In this document: piece by piece, positions 22,801 to 30,126 of the stretch | How positions within the stretch are numbered: the stretch's first letter is position 1 | Layout of the letters: each line of letters begins with the position of its first letter | Assembly (NCBI GenBank): GCA_026225055.1 | Contig: JAMFSA010000215.1 | Span: 1 to 64,000, forward strand | Source: Mucilaginibacter xinganensis | GTDB lineage: Bacteria; Bacteroidota; Bacteroidia; Sphingobacteriales; Sphingobacteriaceae | Direction: 5' to 3' | Length of the DNA: 64,000 nt | Notes under the pieces: generated by a model | What the model saw: only the letters and a program-made list of their open reading frames with translations | What the model was told of the DNA's origin: nothing | Database searches by the model: none | Translations under genes and position numbers: made by a program

Positions 22801-23061
22801 AGTACCATCATTACTGGCAGTGGAAGTCATGTAGGTCATATCTTCCACACCATTAATTGCTTCTTCTAACGACGGTGTTACCGAACGTAGAATAGTTTCG
22901 GCATTAGCGCCCGGGTATACAGCTGATACCAGTACCGATGGAGGGGCGATATTCGGGAACCGCTCCAGGGGCAGCTTTGTTAAACCAAGTATACCAACTA
23001 TCACCAATAAAATGGAGATAACAGTTGATAGTACCGGTCTTTCTATAAATTTCTGAAACAT
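19843..23061 (-). CDS. RND multidrug efflux inner-membrane transporter (HAE1, AcrB-like)
   Basis: This 1072-residue protein has the full AcrB layout. It starts MFQKFIERPVLSTVISILLV (TM1) and has a long periplasmic pore domain. TM4 carries the proton-relay pair in GIVVDDAIVVVEAV, and the second half repeats the fold with TM segments to about residue 1045. The length and the motif PLERFPNIAPPSV match hydrophobe/amphiphile exporters. It works with the adaptor (24 bp upstream) and outer-membrane factor (downstream) to expel drugs, bile-like compounds or plant phenolics. It is regulated by the TetR gene at 24535-25146. Confidence 0.97.
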   Translation of the reverse strand: MFQKFIERPVLSTVISILLVIVGILGLTKLPLERFPNIAPPSVLVSAVYPGANAETILRSVTPSLEEAINGVEDMTYMTSTASNDGTLGITVYFKQGTNPDQAAVNVQNRVSQATSQLPAEVVQYGITTTKQQNSFIGAMGIYSTDPKKYNSTFVNNYAQINIIPELKRIQGVGSAQVFGGIKDYSMRVWLNPAQLASYKITPAEVMAAIQDKNLEAAPGRFGEQSTEAFEYVIKYKGKLTTPEEYQNIAIRANADGSVLHLKDVARVELGAYSYSSINRLNGNEGITVGIIQLAGSNANQIQIDIDKLMVKLSKDFPEGIKYNQFYRTKTDLDESIDQVEHTLVEAFILVFIVVFIFLQDFRSTLIPAIAVPVAIIGTFFFMNIFGFSVNLLTLFALVLAIGIVVDDAIVVVEAVHAKMEHDPTLTPKQATTSAMSEISGAIISITLVMAAVFLPVSFMTGSTGIFYRQFALTMSIAIVISAVNALTLSPALAALFLKNKHTADGHKAPEKGFVEKFYAGFNGSFNYMTNRYIGGLKVLIRNKWISMAGLALVIAVTVFLVERTKTGFIPTEDQGFVAIAVSTPSGTSLANTNKILKQAEAQLNTLPSSRFVMSLAGFNFLTLSNSPSAGQIFLLLKPNKDRGAVKNIDDIQNTVRAKMAGIPGGTFFVFSFPTVPGFSNVEAMDVILQDKTNGRLDKFSGVASNFIGKLMAKPAIAYAFTSFKADYPQLLLEVNDEKAAQLGVNVKDILSTMQAYFGTAQASDFNRFGKYYRVIVQADIADRTDPASIDRVFVKNSAGENVPINTLVKLTRVYGSETASRYNLFNSIEVNAIPKPGYSSGDAIKAIEETAKEQLPTGYAYEFSGQTREEISSGGQSGIIFMLCLVFVYFLLAAQYESYILPLAVILSIPTGILGVFVVLGLTGIENNIYVQVALIMLIGLLAKNAILIIEFAVQRRKAGLSLVASAIEAARLRIRPIIMTSLAFVFGLFPMSIATGPSAQGNHSISIGAAGGMVSGVILGLFIIPVLFVIFQALQERISGVPVAVLSGNDKDEHGHVNGNKVVLADEYSA

Positions 23062-23085
23062 GACTTTAAAGTTTAAGTGTATGTA

Positions 23086-24225
23086 TTATTTCTTTATTAC
23101 CGCGGCAGTTTTATCTGTCGCCTTTTGAGGCTGGATCACCATGCCTTCCTGTAATTTATCAACGCCGCTTAGTACGATCTCGTCGCCTACTTTTACGCCG
23201 TCTTTAACCAGGTAATTGTCGCCTGTTTTGCCTATAATGTTGATAGCTTGTTTTTTAACCTTGCTGCTATCGCCTACAGTAAATACAAACACTTTTTCCT
23301 GCATATCAACAGTTGCTGATGCTGGTATTATTAAAGCGTCTTTATGTTGCAGGCTTAAACGGATCTTACCGGTGTTGCCAGAGCGTAAAAGGCCCTGCGC
23401 GTTAGGGAAACTAGCCCTTACGGTTATAGCGCCGGTATTTTTATCAAACTGACCGTCGATCATATCAATACTGCCCTCTTGCGGGTATTGAGTTTCATCG
23501 GCCAATAGTAATGTTACCGGTGGCAATGCTTTCAGTTTATCTTTTAGGGTTTCACCCGGATATTGTTCTTTAAAGTTTACAAAATCCTTTTCGCCTAATG
23601 CGAAGTAAACGTGTACGTTATGTACGTCAGATAATAAGGTTAACGCAGCAGCATCAGTTGGCGATACCAGGCTTCCCTGTTTCTTTTCCAAACGGCCAAT
23701 ATAACCGTTAACAGGTGCTTTAATAATAGTATAACCTAAGTTGATAGAAGCAGTTGATACATTTGCCTTAGCCTGCTCAACATTAGCTGTTGCTGCCAGA
23801 TAGGTTGATTTTGCAGTTTTCAACTGGTAATCAGATACTACTTTGTTGGCAACCAACGGGGTTAATTTATCAACTTCCAATTGCGCGTTTGCCTGGGCGG
23901 CTTCTGCTGCATGCTGACTTGCAAGCGCATTGTTATATGCTGCACGGTAAGGCAATTCGTTAATTTTAAAGATCGGCTGACCGGCGGTTACGTAAGCGCC
24001 TTCGTCAACAAATACTTTATCTAAAGTACCGCTTACCTGCGGGCGGATCTCCACGTTTACAGTGCCTTCAATTGAGGCAGGGTATTCCTGGTAAGTGGTA
24101 TCATTACCAAGTGTTACCGTTGCTACCGGTAAAGCTGGTGGTGGCGGGGCCGTTGGCGCCGCGGGCTGCGATGAGCAGCTGTATAATAGTGTTATAGCTA
24201 CGAGTCCTAAGATGATGCGTTTCAT
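23086..24225 (-). CDS. RND efflux periplasmic adaptor lipoprotein (MFP, AcrA-like)
   Basis: From the ATG at 24225 this is 379 residues, starting MKRIILGLVAITLLYSCSSQ with a lipobox (LYSC). The longer frame from 24303 adds 26 residues without a signal peptide and is rejected. Domain order is typical: barrel-sandwich (VEIRPQVSGTLDKVFVDEGA, about 55-75), an alpha-helical hairpin rich in Ala and Gln (about 95-165), the second half of the barrel (IIKAPVNGYIGRLEKKQGSL), then the beta-barrel. It bridges the RND pump and the outer-membrane channel. The operator for TetR lies 186 bp upstream. Confidence 0.95.
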   Translation of the reverse strand: MKRIILGLVAITLLYSCSSQPAAPTAPPPPALPVATVTLGNDTTYQEYPASIEGTVNVEIRPQVSGTLDKVFVDEGAYVTAGQPIFKINELPYRAAYNNALASQHAAEAAQANAQLEVDKLTPLVANKVVSDYQLKTAKSTYLAATANVEQAKANVSTASINLGYTIIKAPVNGYIGRLEKKQGSLVSPTDAAALTLLSDVHNVHVYFALGEKDFVNFKEQYPGETLKDKLKALPPVTLLLADETQYPQEGSIDMIDGQFDKNTGAITVRASFPNAQGLLRSGNTGKIRLSLQHKDALIIPASATVDMQEKVFVFTVGDSSKVKKQAINIIGKTGDNYLVKDGVKVGDEIVLSGVDKLQEGMVIQPQKATDKTAAVIKK

Positions 24226-24410
24226 GTTGTGTGAGTTAATGTTTATTAATGATGATGGAAATTGTGAGGGCATTGTTTTGTGTACTTGTTTTTCGATATG
24301 CATTTAGTGTGTGATGTGCTAATAATTAAGTAGTCGTAATATTCTGTTGATATGGTAAACGGAGTTGGTCGCAGCGTACCATAAATAATCCTTAACGTGG
24401 TTAGATTTTC

Positions 24411-24423
24411 TAACAGTGTTAAG
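24411..24423. promoter_or_regulatory. TetR operator upstream of the efflux operon
   Basis: TAACAGTGTTAAG with an 11-bp perfect odd palindrome TAACAGTGTTA. The same core, extended to a perfect 13-mer, lies at 25171-25183 in front of the tetR gene. It is in the 309-bp gap between tetR and the adaptor gene; nothing else was recognised there. Confidence 0.7.
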
Positions 24424-24534
24424 TAATTGATAAAAATTTGAGGTATATGCTTTCATTATTGTATTATTTTAAATTTTTAATCCCGATTATTGCGATGATG
24501 TAATTTTTTGTTGTTTAAACATCATTTGCGCAAA

Positions 24535-25146
24535 TCAGGCAGTTTGTGGTTTCAGGGTATTTATTATACCGCTGATTGCATCTCTCAGTACCTGGCGGTT
24601 GATCTCATCTGATGAACCGCGGCTCAGCAGGTTGATAGATATTAAACCATGTACTACCGACCAAAAGGTGTAATATTTTGTACAGATCACATCCGAATCC
24701 ATATCTTCAACACCCATCAGTTCGCCTATTATTTCGCTGAACATTTCCCATGGCTTTCCGGCCTCGGGTAAAGTATTCACCATTTCGCAGCAGCAGTTGG
24801 TTGATACGCCAAACATGCCCTGGTATAATTCCTTATTGGCAAAGGCGAAGTTCCAGTAGGCTACCCACATGGCTTCTAATTGCTTTGCCGGTAAACGGTG
24901 TTTGCTTTTTGCTTCCTCCAGGTCCTTTGATAATAAAAGATAGCCCTGGCGACTCAGCTCAAGCAGTATGGCTTCTTTATTTGAGAAGTATTCATATATA
25001 ATAGGAGCGGTGTATTCAATTACATCGGCTATTTTGCGCATGCTTAGCGCTTGCCATCCGTCTTCCTTAACAATTTGAAGTGCTGCACCCAGTATGTTTG
25101 TGCGGGTCTCTTCCTTCAAACGCAGTATTCTGTCTTTACTTGCCAT
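24535..25146 (-). CDS. TetR/AcrR-family repressor of the efflux operon
   Basis: A 203-residue protein with an N-terminal TetR DNA-binding domain (about residues 12-58: TRTNILGAALQIVKEDGWQA, then MRKIADVIEYTAPIIYEYFS with the recognition helix). The all-helical ligand-binding C-terminal domain contains an unusual CCCEMV cysteine run near the middle, a possible redox or metal sensor. It is co-directional with and upstream of the adaptor-pump-channel operon. Identical palindromes in front of itself and the operon support autoregulation and repression of the pump. Confidence 0.92.
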   Translation of the reverse strand: MASKDRILRLKEETRTNILGAALQIVKEDGWQALSMRKIADVIEYTAPIIYEYFSNKEAILLELSRQGYLLLSKDLEEAKSKHRLPAKQLEAMWVAYWNFAFANKELYQGMFGVSTNCCCEMVNTLPEAGKPWEMFSEIIGELMGVEDMDSDVICTKYYTFWSVVHGLISINLLSRGSSDEINRQVLRDAISGIINTLKPQTA

Positions 25147-25170
25147 TTTGTGTTTACCCTATTAAATCAT

Positions 25171-25192
25171 TTAACAGTGTTAAGCAAATGTA
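25171..25192 (-). promoter_or_regulatory. tetR promoter with overlapping operator
   Basis: On the minus strand a -7 box TACATTTG (25192-25185) is followed directly by the perfect 13-bp palindrome TTAACACTGTTAA (25183-25171), which would cover the transcription start. This is a standard autorepression layout. Confidence 0.72.
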
Positions 25193-25282
25193 CGGTGATA
25201 AATTAAAAACGATGTACATGGAATTGTCATTTTGTGTTATTATGCTTTAAATCAGTTTGTTGTGTAGGTGGTTTTTGATGGT

Positions 25283-25333
25283 GTAAGCGTGGACGCTTAC
25301 AGTTTTTGAGGTTCAAGCGTGGACGCTTGAACC
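25283..25333. repeat. Two AAGCGTGGACGCTT hairpins
   Basis: GTAAGCGTGGACGCTTAC (25283-25300, arms 8 bp) and a second hairpin at 25310-25333 with 11-bp arms GGTTCAAGCGT/ACGCTTGAACC. Both have a GG centre. Confidence 0.78.
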
Positions 25334-25344
25334 GGCGATGGGGG

Positions 25345-25716
25345 TTAATTGACGATATAATCTTTGTCTATTTTTAATGTTTTTGTAGAAATACTATCGT
25401 AAATATTTGATGGTATTTTAAATTCAATGAGAGTATTTGTCGGGTCAAAGATTTCTACATTCCTCGTTTTTGTAATCTTTTCAGCGCCTTGTTTTCTCAA
25501 TAAAAATTCGGTATGTAAATGTTCCGAATAATCTGCAAAACCTTTTCTTTCCGCTTCTGTATCAGAATAGGCTATAATTGTGTCTTTTTTATAATATCGG
25601 GTATATGTGTTTGTTATTTTACTAACAGTATCTTGCTCCATAACAACTTTATATTTCTGTTGTCTATTGCAAGCGATTACTAAAAATAACATAGGAATAG
25701 CAATAATCTTTTTCAT
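25345..25716 (-). CDS. Hypothetical lipoprotein (123 aa)
   Basis: MKKIIAIPMLFLVIACNRQQ is a short SPII signal with lipobox VIAC. The remaining 105 residues are hydrophilic, rich in Lys, Thr and Tyr, and not recognised. DPTNTLIEFKIPSNIYDS near the C-terminus looks like a beta-strand pair. It stands alone between the repeat at 25283 and a non-coding stretch, and it is AT-rich compared with the efflux genes. Confidence 0.62.
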   Translation of the reverse strand: MKKIIAIPMLFLVIACNRQQKYKVVMEQDTVSKITNTYTRYYKKDTIIAYSDTEAERKGFADYSEHLHTEFLLRKQGAEKITKTRNVEIFDPTNTLIEFKIPSNIYDSISTKTLKIDKDYIVN

Positions 25717-26107
25717 GAAATACTAATTATAAAATTATTCGAAAAGTGGCAGACTGCCACTTTTCGACAATGAGGTTTATTTTTGTGAACCGCATTTGAA
25801 AGTTAAGAATCATATCTTGATAGAATTTTTGTACAGTTTTATCATTTATGATTAGTTATAGAAATAATCAATTCCGTTTTGAATATATGTTCATTGTAAA
25901 GGAAATTAAACAATCTTATTCTTGGTAACATTGTCGAATTAACTTTCCGTCTTTCAAATCTACAATTTTCTTGCACTCCTAAATAAACGAGTTCAATATC
26001 TGTACCTTATGAGCACTTCTTTAACTATGTACCAATTCGAATCTCGTTCCGGGCATAAAGAAAGTCAAAGCCAAGTATGAACCGTTCGCTTATTTCTGGT
26101 TAGAAAA
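25717..26107. other. 391-bp non-coding, AT-rich stretch with a tRNA 3' fragment
   Basis: No convincing ORF on either strand. The only recognisable item is TTCGAATCTCGTTCCGGGCA at 26036-26055, a T-loop plus 3' acceptor fragment, repeated exactly at 26867-26886. Confidence 0.55.
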
Positions 26108-26794
26108 TTACAACCGTTTTATCTTAATGTTCCTTAACCAAACCTTTTGCCCATGATGCTGGAACATGATATGTCCGCTGGTTGATTTTGCAAAATTAGG
26201 GTTGATCCTGTATTTACTTTTGGCTATCAGGTCGTTTATTTCCTTCGACCCTAATTCATATTCCACTACTTTTTCACCATTCAGCCATTGTTCTACGTGG
26301 CCATGATCAACCAGTAACCGTGCAGTATTGTATTCTCCAACAGGTTTAAGATGTTTATTAACCGGTGTGATCAGGTCATATAATGAGCCTGCAGACCGGC
26401 GGGGCTCATGGTCATTAAAATCAATATCATCCAATAGCTGGAACTCGAAATTATCCAGCCAGTTTGGGCTATTGCCATTACCCGACTCGTGGCTCGAGTT
26501 CTCCTGTACGTTATAAAATATACCGCTATTACCAGCTTTTGAAACTGCCCACTCTAACGTAAGGTCGAAATTGGTATAAGTATCCTTGCTCACTAAATCC
26601 ACGTTAGGTACATCTGTTTGGGCTACCAGGGCACCGTTTTCAATTTTCCAGGCATTAGGGAAAGTATCCATTTTATAACCCCGTAATTCATTTATCGATT
26701 TTCCATCAAATAAATAATGCCATTCATGATCGTTTTGTGCAAATAAATTTAGGCTGATCGTGAAAATGATGGTCAATATCAGGACTTTTTTCAT
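26108..26794 (-). CDS. DUF1080 / 3-keto-disaccharide hydrolase-domain secreted protein
   Basis: From the ATG at 26794 (MKKVLILTIIFTISLNLFAQ) this is 228 residues with a signal peptide. The frame extends upstream to 26887 but through the tRNA-like fragment, so the later start is chosen. The mature part is a concanavalin-like beta-sandwich: WHYLFDGKSINELRGYK, AWKIENGALVAQ, FDLTLEWAVSKAGNSGIFYN and the C-terminal GHIMFQHHGQKVWLRNIKIK are standard for DUF1080. Members bind or hydrolyse sugars, including 3-keto-glycosides. It is bracketed by 20-bp direct repeats of a tRNA end. Confidence 0.87.
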   Translation of the reverse strand: MKKVLILTIIFTISLNLFAQNDHEWHYLFDGKSINELRGYKMDTFPNAWKIENGALVAQTDVPNVDLVSKDTYTNFDLTLEWAVSKAGNSGIFYNVQENSSHESGNGNSPNWLDNFEFQLLDDIDFNDHEPRRSAGSLYDLITPVNKHLKPVGEYNTARLLVDHGHVEQWLNGEKVVEYELGSKEINDLIAKSKYRINPNFAKSTSGHIMFQHHGQKVWLRNIKIKRL

Positions 26795-26854
26795 TGACGG
26801 AAGTTTAATGGATATAAGTGGTTTACTTTCAGATATAAAGATACAAATAAAAAT

Positions 26855-26888
26855 GCCCGTTGAGAGTTCGAATCTCGTTCCGGGCACA
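26855..26888 (+). repeat. tRNA-derived remnant (acceptor 5' strand joined to T arm and 3' acceptor)
   Basis: GCCCG at about 26855 is followed almost at once by a T arm (GAGAG-TTCGAAT-CTCGT) and then TCCGGGCACA. The D and anticodon arms are missing. The part 26867-26886 is duplicated exactly at 26036-26055, 831 bp away. Confidence 0.5.
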
Positions 26889-26920
26889 TTCTTTAAATGG
26901 ATGGTTAAGTCTAAATTTAG

Positions 26921-27442
26921 TTACAACTTGACGTAATATATACCGATCCGTTCGCGGACATAACCAAGATTTGTAAGTGTTATGGTTAATTTCATAGTTG
27001 AATCATTTATTTTGGATAATACCTCAGTTTCGCCCGGATCTTCTCCATCTTCAGTATATAACCCTGTTTTAAAATCATAAGTAAATGGTAATGGCCCTTC
27101 AAACTGATCGTAATTTGTTCCTTTAGTTGATGATGTAAAACTTAATGTATCTCCCAAAGCATTTGCCGGATTATAATCTGAGGCAACTTGTACCCTATAA
27201 TAAATAGTGCCCGGGTTAAGATATGTGGTATCGCCCCCAACAGCTTCCACGTTAATTTCTGAAACACCATCGTTAATGTTTGCATTTGTAAATATTGTAT
27301 CAGTGCGTCTGTACATATGGAATTTACCGGAGTACGACGCGGTTGTTGTGGTTGTTGTTGATGTTTTTGGACCTGCAGGGCTTGATGATTTTGAACAGCC
27401 AAAGGCTAATGCGATCAGTGTGATAAGTAATAGGTTTTTCAT
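26921..27442 (-). CDS. Hypothetical lipoprotein with Thr-rich linker
   Basis: 173 residues, starting MKNLLLITLIALAFGCSKSS with lipobox AFGC. A low-complexity TSTTTTTTAS tether follows, then a predicted beta-rich domain (about 38-173) with many Asp, Thr and Tyr. It resembles the many small Bacteroidota surface lipoproteins with an immunoglobulin-like or DUF domain, but I cannot name it. It lies downstream of the OmpA-family gene on the same strand, with a terminator between them. Confidence 0.7.
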   Translation of the reverse strand: MKNLLLITLIALAFGCSKSSSPAGPKTSTTTTTTASYSGKFHMYRRTDTIFTNANINDGVSEINVEAVGGDTTYLNPGTIYYRVQVASDYNPANALGDTLSFTSSTKGTNYDQFEGPLPFTYDFKTGLYTEDGEDPGETEVLSKINDSTMKLTITLTNLGYVRERIGIYYVKL

Positions 27443-27463
27443 TTTTAAGTTTAGCGTTATTCA

Positions 27464-27513
27464 GCAAAAAGGCCCGGTCAAATACATGTACCATGCATTT
27501 AACCGGGTCTTTT
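27464..27513 (-). terminator. Intrinsic terminator of the OmpA-family gene
   Basis: AAAGGCCCGGTCAAAT (27468-27483) and ATTTAACCGGGTCTTT (27497-27512) form a 16-bp stem with two mismatches. On the minus strand it ends in CCTTTTTGC. Confidence 0.8.
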
Positions 27514-27540
27514 ACCAACGCTAATTTAAAAAATATTTTC

Positions 27541-28065
27541 TTAATTCGCTTTCTTTATTTCCACGCGGCGGTTTAGTATCCTGCCGGCTTCGGTTGTGTT
27601 ATCGGCAACAGGGTTTGCTTCGCCATAGCCTTTGGTTGTTATATTATCTGCGCTCACGCCTGAATTTACCAGGTATGCCTTAACTGCATTTGCCCTATCT
27701 ATAGATAATTGCAGGTTATGCGCGTCGGTTCCTTCGGCAGATGCAAAACCGCTCAGGTTAAACTTAATGGTAGCATCCATTTTCATTTGTGCTGCGGCGT
27801 TATCCAGTGCGGGGTATGAATCTGTTTTTAATATACCTGAGTTAAACTCAAACTGTATGTTACTAAAGTTATAATCTGGTTTTGGAGCAGGCGGCGGTGG
27901 TGTTGGCTGCGGAGCAGGTGCTGGTGGCGGCGGTGGTGGCGTTACCGGAGCAGGAGCTTCAGGTGGCGGCGGGGCTTGTACTAATTTTTTAGCCTTGCAT
28001 GCCTGTAAGGTTATAAGAGCCATTAAAATAATAATTGGAGCAATACCTGATCTTAAAAGTTTCAT
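27541..28065 (-). CDS. OmpA-family peptidoglycan-binding lipoprotein
   Basis: 174 residues: a signal with lipobox (LQAC at about residues 20-23), a proline/alanine-rich linker of about 45 residues to span the periplasm, and a C-terminal OmpA domain (about 70-174). The domain shows FEFNSGILKTDSYPALDNAA, the GFASAEGTDAHN loop, LSIDRANAVKAYLVNSGV and GYGEANPVADN...RILNRRVEI, which contain the conserved Asp and Arg that bind diaminopimelate. Role: tethering the outer membrane to peptidoglycan, Pal-like. A single gene with its own terminator. Confidence 0.93.
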   Translation of the reverse strand: MKLLRSGIAPIIILMALITLQACKAKKLVQAPPPPEAPAPVTPPPPPPAPAPQPTPPPPAPKPDYNFSNIQFEFNSGILKTDSYPALDNAAAQMKMDATIKFNLSGFASAEGTDAHNLQLSIDRANAVKAYLVNSGVSADNITTKGYGEANPVADNTTEAGRILNRRVEIKKAN

Positions 28066-28210
28066 GTTAAAAAGTTTTAGTTGTTGGTGAAACGTTAATT
28101 ATAGGTAGCTTATTGTAAATATAAGTTCATTCGGTGTGATGGAATATTGCTAGTTATTCACAATTAGGGTTTTATGTTGATTACTTTATTTTAGTGATTG
28201 ATTCTTATTT

Positions 28211-28290
28211 GAGCGTCATTGCGAGGTACGAAGCTATCCCCGACTGTACAGAGCGAACTTACAAAGTGTGAATATCGCATGAAGCCGCTC
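28211..28290. repeat. Half copy of the CATTGCGAGGTACGAAG repeat
   Basis: AGCGTCATTGCGAGGTACGA followed by AGCTATCCCCGACTGTACAG is one arm of the element whose complete form is at 35834-35938. The complementary arm is missing. Downstream (28291-28420) are AGGCCCG/CGGGCCT stems without a gene. Confidence 0.6.
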
Positions 28291-28436
28291 ATTGCCGCGG
28301 AGGCTACTACTTTTGTCTTGACACAAAAGGGAGCAAAAAATCAAGACAAAAAGATCCTTCCGTCCACAGGCAAAACACCCAGGCCCGCACTTTTTGTCGG
28401 GCCTTTGCGCTTTTGATTGCGTTATTCTTAAAATTG

Positions 28437-28519
28437 TCATTGCGAGGAGGAACGACGAAGCAACCTCGTCGCGTTCAATATGCAAGCGACGAGGTTGCCA
28501 CGCTATCGCTCGCAATGAC
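28437..28519. repeat. TCATTGCGAGG...CGCAATGA hairpin repeat, GACGAGGTTGC type
   Basis: CATTGCGAGGAGGAACGACG and GAAGCAACCTCGTCGC on the left, GCGACGAGGTTGC and CGCAATGACA on the right. The same element, with the two arms exchanged in detail, is at 50870-50974. Confidence 0.75.
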
Positions 28520-28535
28520 ATACTTAAGGAATGGC

Positions 28536-30095
28536 CTACTTCACATCAACCTTATGCACCTCACTCACCTTTAAATCACTTACAAATTGTTCCCCATTTT
28601 TTACCTCAACAGGATAGGTTTTTGGGTTAGTTGGCGATCCCGTCCCTGTGAAATTAGTGATCTTAACATTTTTAAAATGATTTACCTCGATGCCATTGGT
28701 TAACCACGGCATACGCGGGTTGGTCCATGTTAATTGGAAATCATTAATGGATAGGCCGTCGACATATTGCGCCAGGAAACCGGGGATATCACTTTTGAAT
28801 AAACCATCTTTTACACTCAGACAACCACGCAAATCGATATTGCCGCCTGCTACATCATTAAGCTTGCTATCGGTTAATTCAAAACGGATATGGTTAAAGG
28901 AGATATCCTGCAAAACGCTTTCGTCGGTGCCATACAGCAGTATGCCATTTTCGCCTTTGCAAACAATGTTGCTGAAGGTTACATGTTTTATTTGTCCCAG
29001 TTTTACATCGGCTTTGCCACGGATAGCTGATATGTGGATCGGTTCGCCATTACCCCACCAGTCGCCTGTATGCAGTCGGGTTTCAATATAGATGTTGTTA
29101 AAACTGATATTTTCCAATGAGCCTTTATCCCGCAGGAAAATACCTATACCACGGGTGGAGTTGGTAATATTGATATTGCTGATCTGCACATTACGTACCG
29201 TATTCTGATCCAGAAAACCTATACGGATAGCGCTTGATGATGATTGCAGGTTACAATTGCTGATGATAATATTTTCAGAGATATGGTGCAAATGCTCGAA
29301 GCCGGGGATCTCGAAATGGTGGTCGTAACCAACAATGGCAAAGGAATCATCGCCTGAGCGGATATCGCAATTGGTAACAATTACATTGGTGCAACTGGTA
29401 ATGTCGATCCCATCAGCATTAGGTACCAGCAGACCATTCCATAAACGGATGCCGCTTACTACGGCGGCATCACAATCGGCCAAATGCATGCACCAGAACG
29501 GGGCATTGGTGATAAACACATCCTTAACATTTACCCTTTTGCAATTGCTGAAAACGATCATCTGGTAAGGCCTATCCTTCGGCACAACCGGGCCATCGCC
29601 AATACCTGACTCTACATGACGGAAGTTTGCACCCTGGCGGGTGTATTGCGTAGTAGCAGCATCCAACGTTTTGGCTTTATCCAACTCAAAAAAGGCATTG
29701 CTGTTACCATCTATTTGGCCCTGACCGGTTATGCTTACATTTTCGGCATCCTGGGTAAATAGCATCCCCTTATGCACCTGCTGCACGGTTGAATCGGCCC
29801 TGAAAGTTTCATAGTCGTTTAAATTGGTGCTGCCACGAAGTATAGCACCGCTTTGCAGGTACAGGTTTACATTGCTTTTGAGATGAATGGTGCCGGTTAG
29901 AAATACACCGGTTGGCACAATCACATCGCCGCCGCCATTTGCATTGCAGGCATCAATAGCTGTTTGTATAGCTTTGGTGCAAGATCTGGTTGAATTGGCT
30001 ACTGCGCCGTAAGCAGTAATGTTGTACTGCTTTAATTGGGCGTAGGAACTGCCTGTTGCCAGCAAAATTACTGCTGCAATGAAATATTTTCTCAT
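28536..30095 (-). CDS. Secreted GH28-family right-handed beta-helix hydrolase
   Basis: 519 residues with a signal peptide (to about residue 19, SSYAQ). A pectate-lyase-type N-terminal strap (YGAVANSTRSCTKAIQTAID, then GGGDVIVPTGVFLTGTIHLKSNVNLYL) precedes a parallel beta-helix. The GH28 active-site segments NADGIDITSC and SGDDSFAIVG supply the catalytic aspartates. The usual GHG and RIK motifs are not evident (SSAIRIGF is in the RIK place), so the cleaved uronide or rhamnoside is uncertain. It follows the GH3 gene by 31 bp on the same strand and is probably co-transcribed. Confidence 0.87.
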   Translation of the reverse strand: MRKYFIAAVILLATGSSYAQLKQYNITAYGAVANSTRSCTKAIQTAIDACNANGGGDVIVPTGVFLTGTIHLKSNVNLYLQSGAILRGSTNLNDYETFRADSTVQQVHKGMLFTQDAENVSITGQGQIDGNSNAFFELDKAKTLDAATTQYTRQGANFRHVESGIGDGPVVPKDRPYQMIVFSNCKRVNVKDVFITNAPFWCMHLADCDAAVVSGIRLWNGLLVPNADGIDITSCTNVIVTNCDIRSGDDSFAIVGYDHHFEIPGFEHLHHISENIIISNCNLQSSSSAIRIGFLDQNTVRNVQISNINITNSTRGIGIFLRDKGSLENISFNNIYIETRLHTGDWWGNGEPIHISAIRGKADVKLGQIKHVTFSNIVCKGENGILLYGTDESVLQDISFNHIRFELTDSKLNDVAGGNIDLRGCLSVKDGLFKSDIPGFLAQYVDGLSINDFQLTWTNPRMPWLTNGIEVNHFKNVKITNFTGTGSPTNPKTYPVEVKNGEQFVSDLKVSEVHKVDVK

Positions 30096-30126
30096 AATTG
30101 AAGTCCTTTATTCCTTAAGTTCCGGT

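Noticed and set aside
24226..24303. Longer N-terminus for the efflux adaptor
   Set aside because: It would put 26 hydrophilic residues before the lipoprotein signal, which must be N-terminal.
28219..28521. Overlapping ORFs on both strands before the GH28 gene
   Set aside because: They translate the CATTGCGAGG repeat hairpins; the symmetry of the repeat opens frames on both strands.
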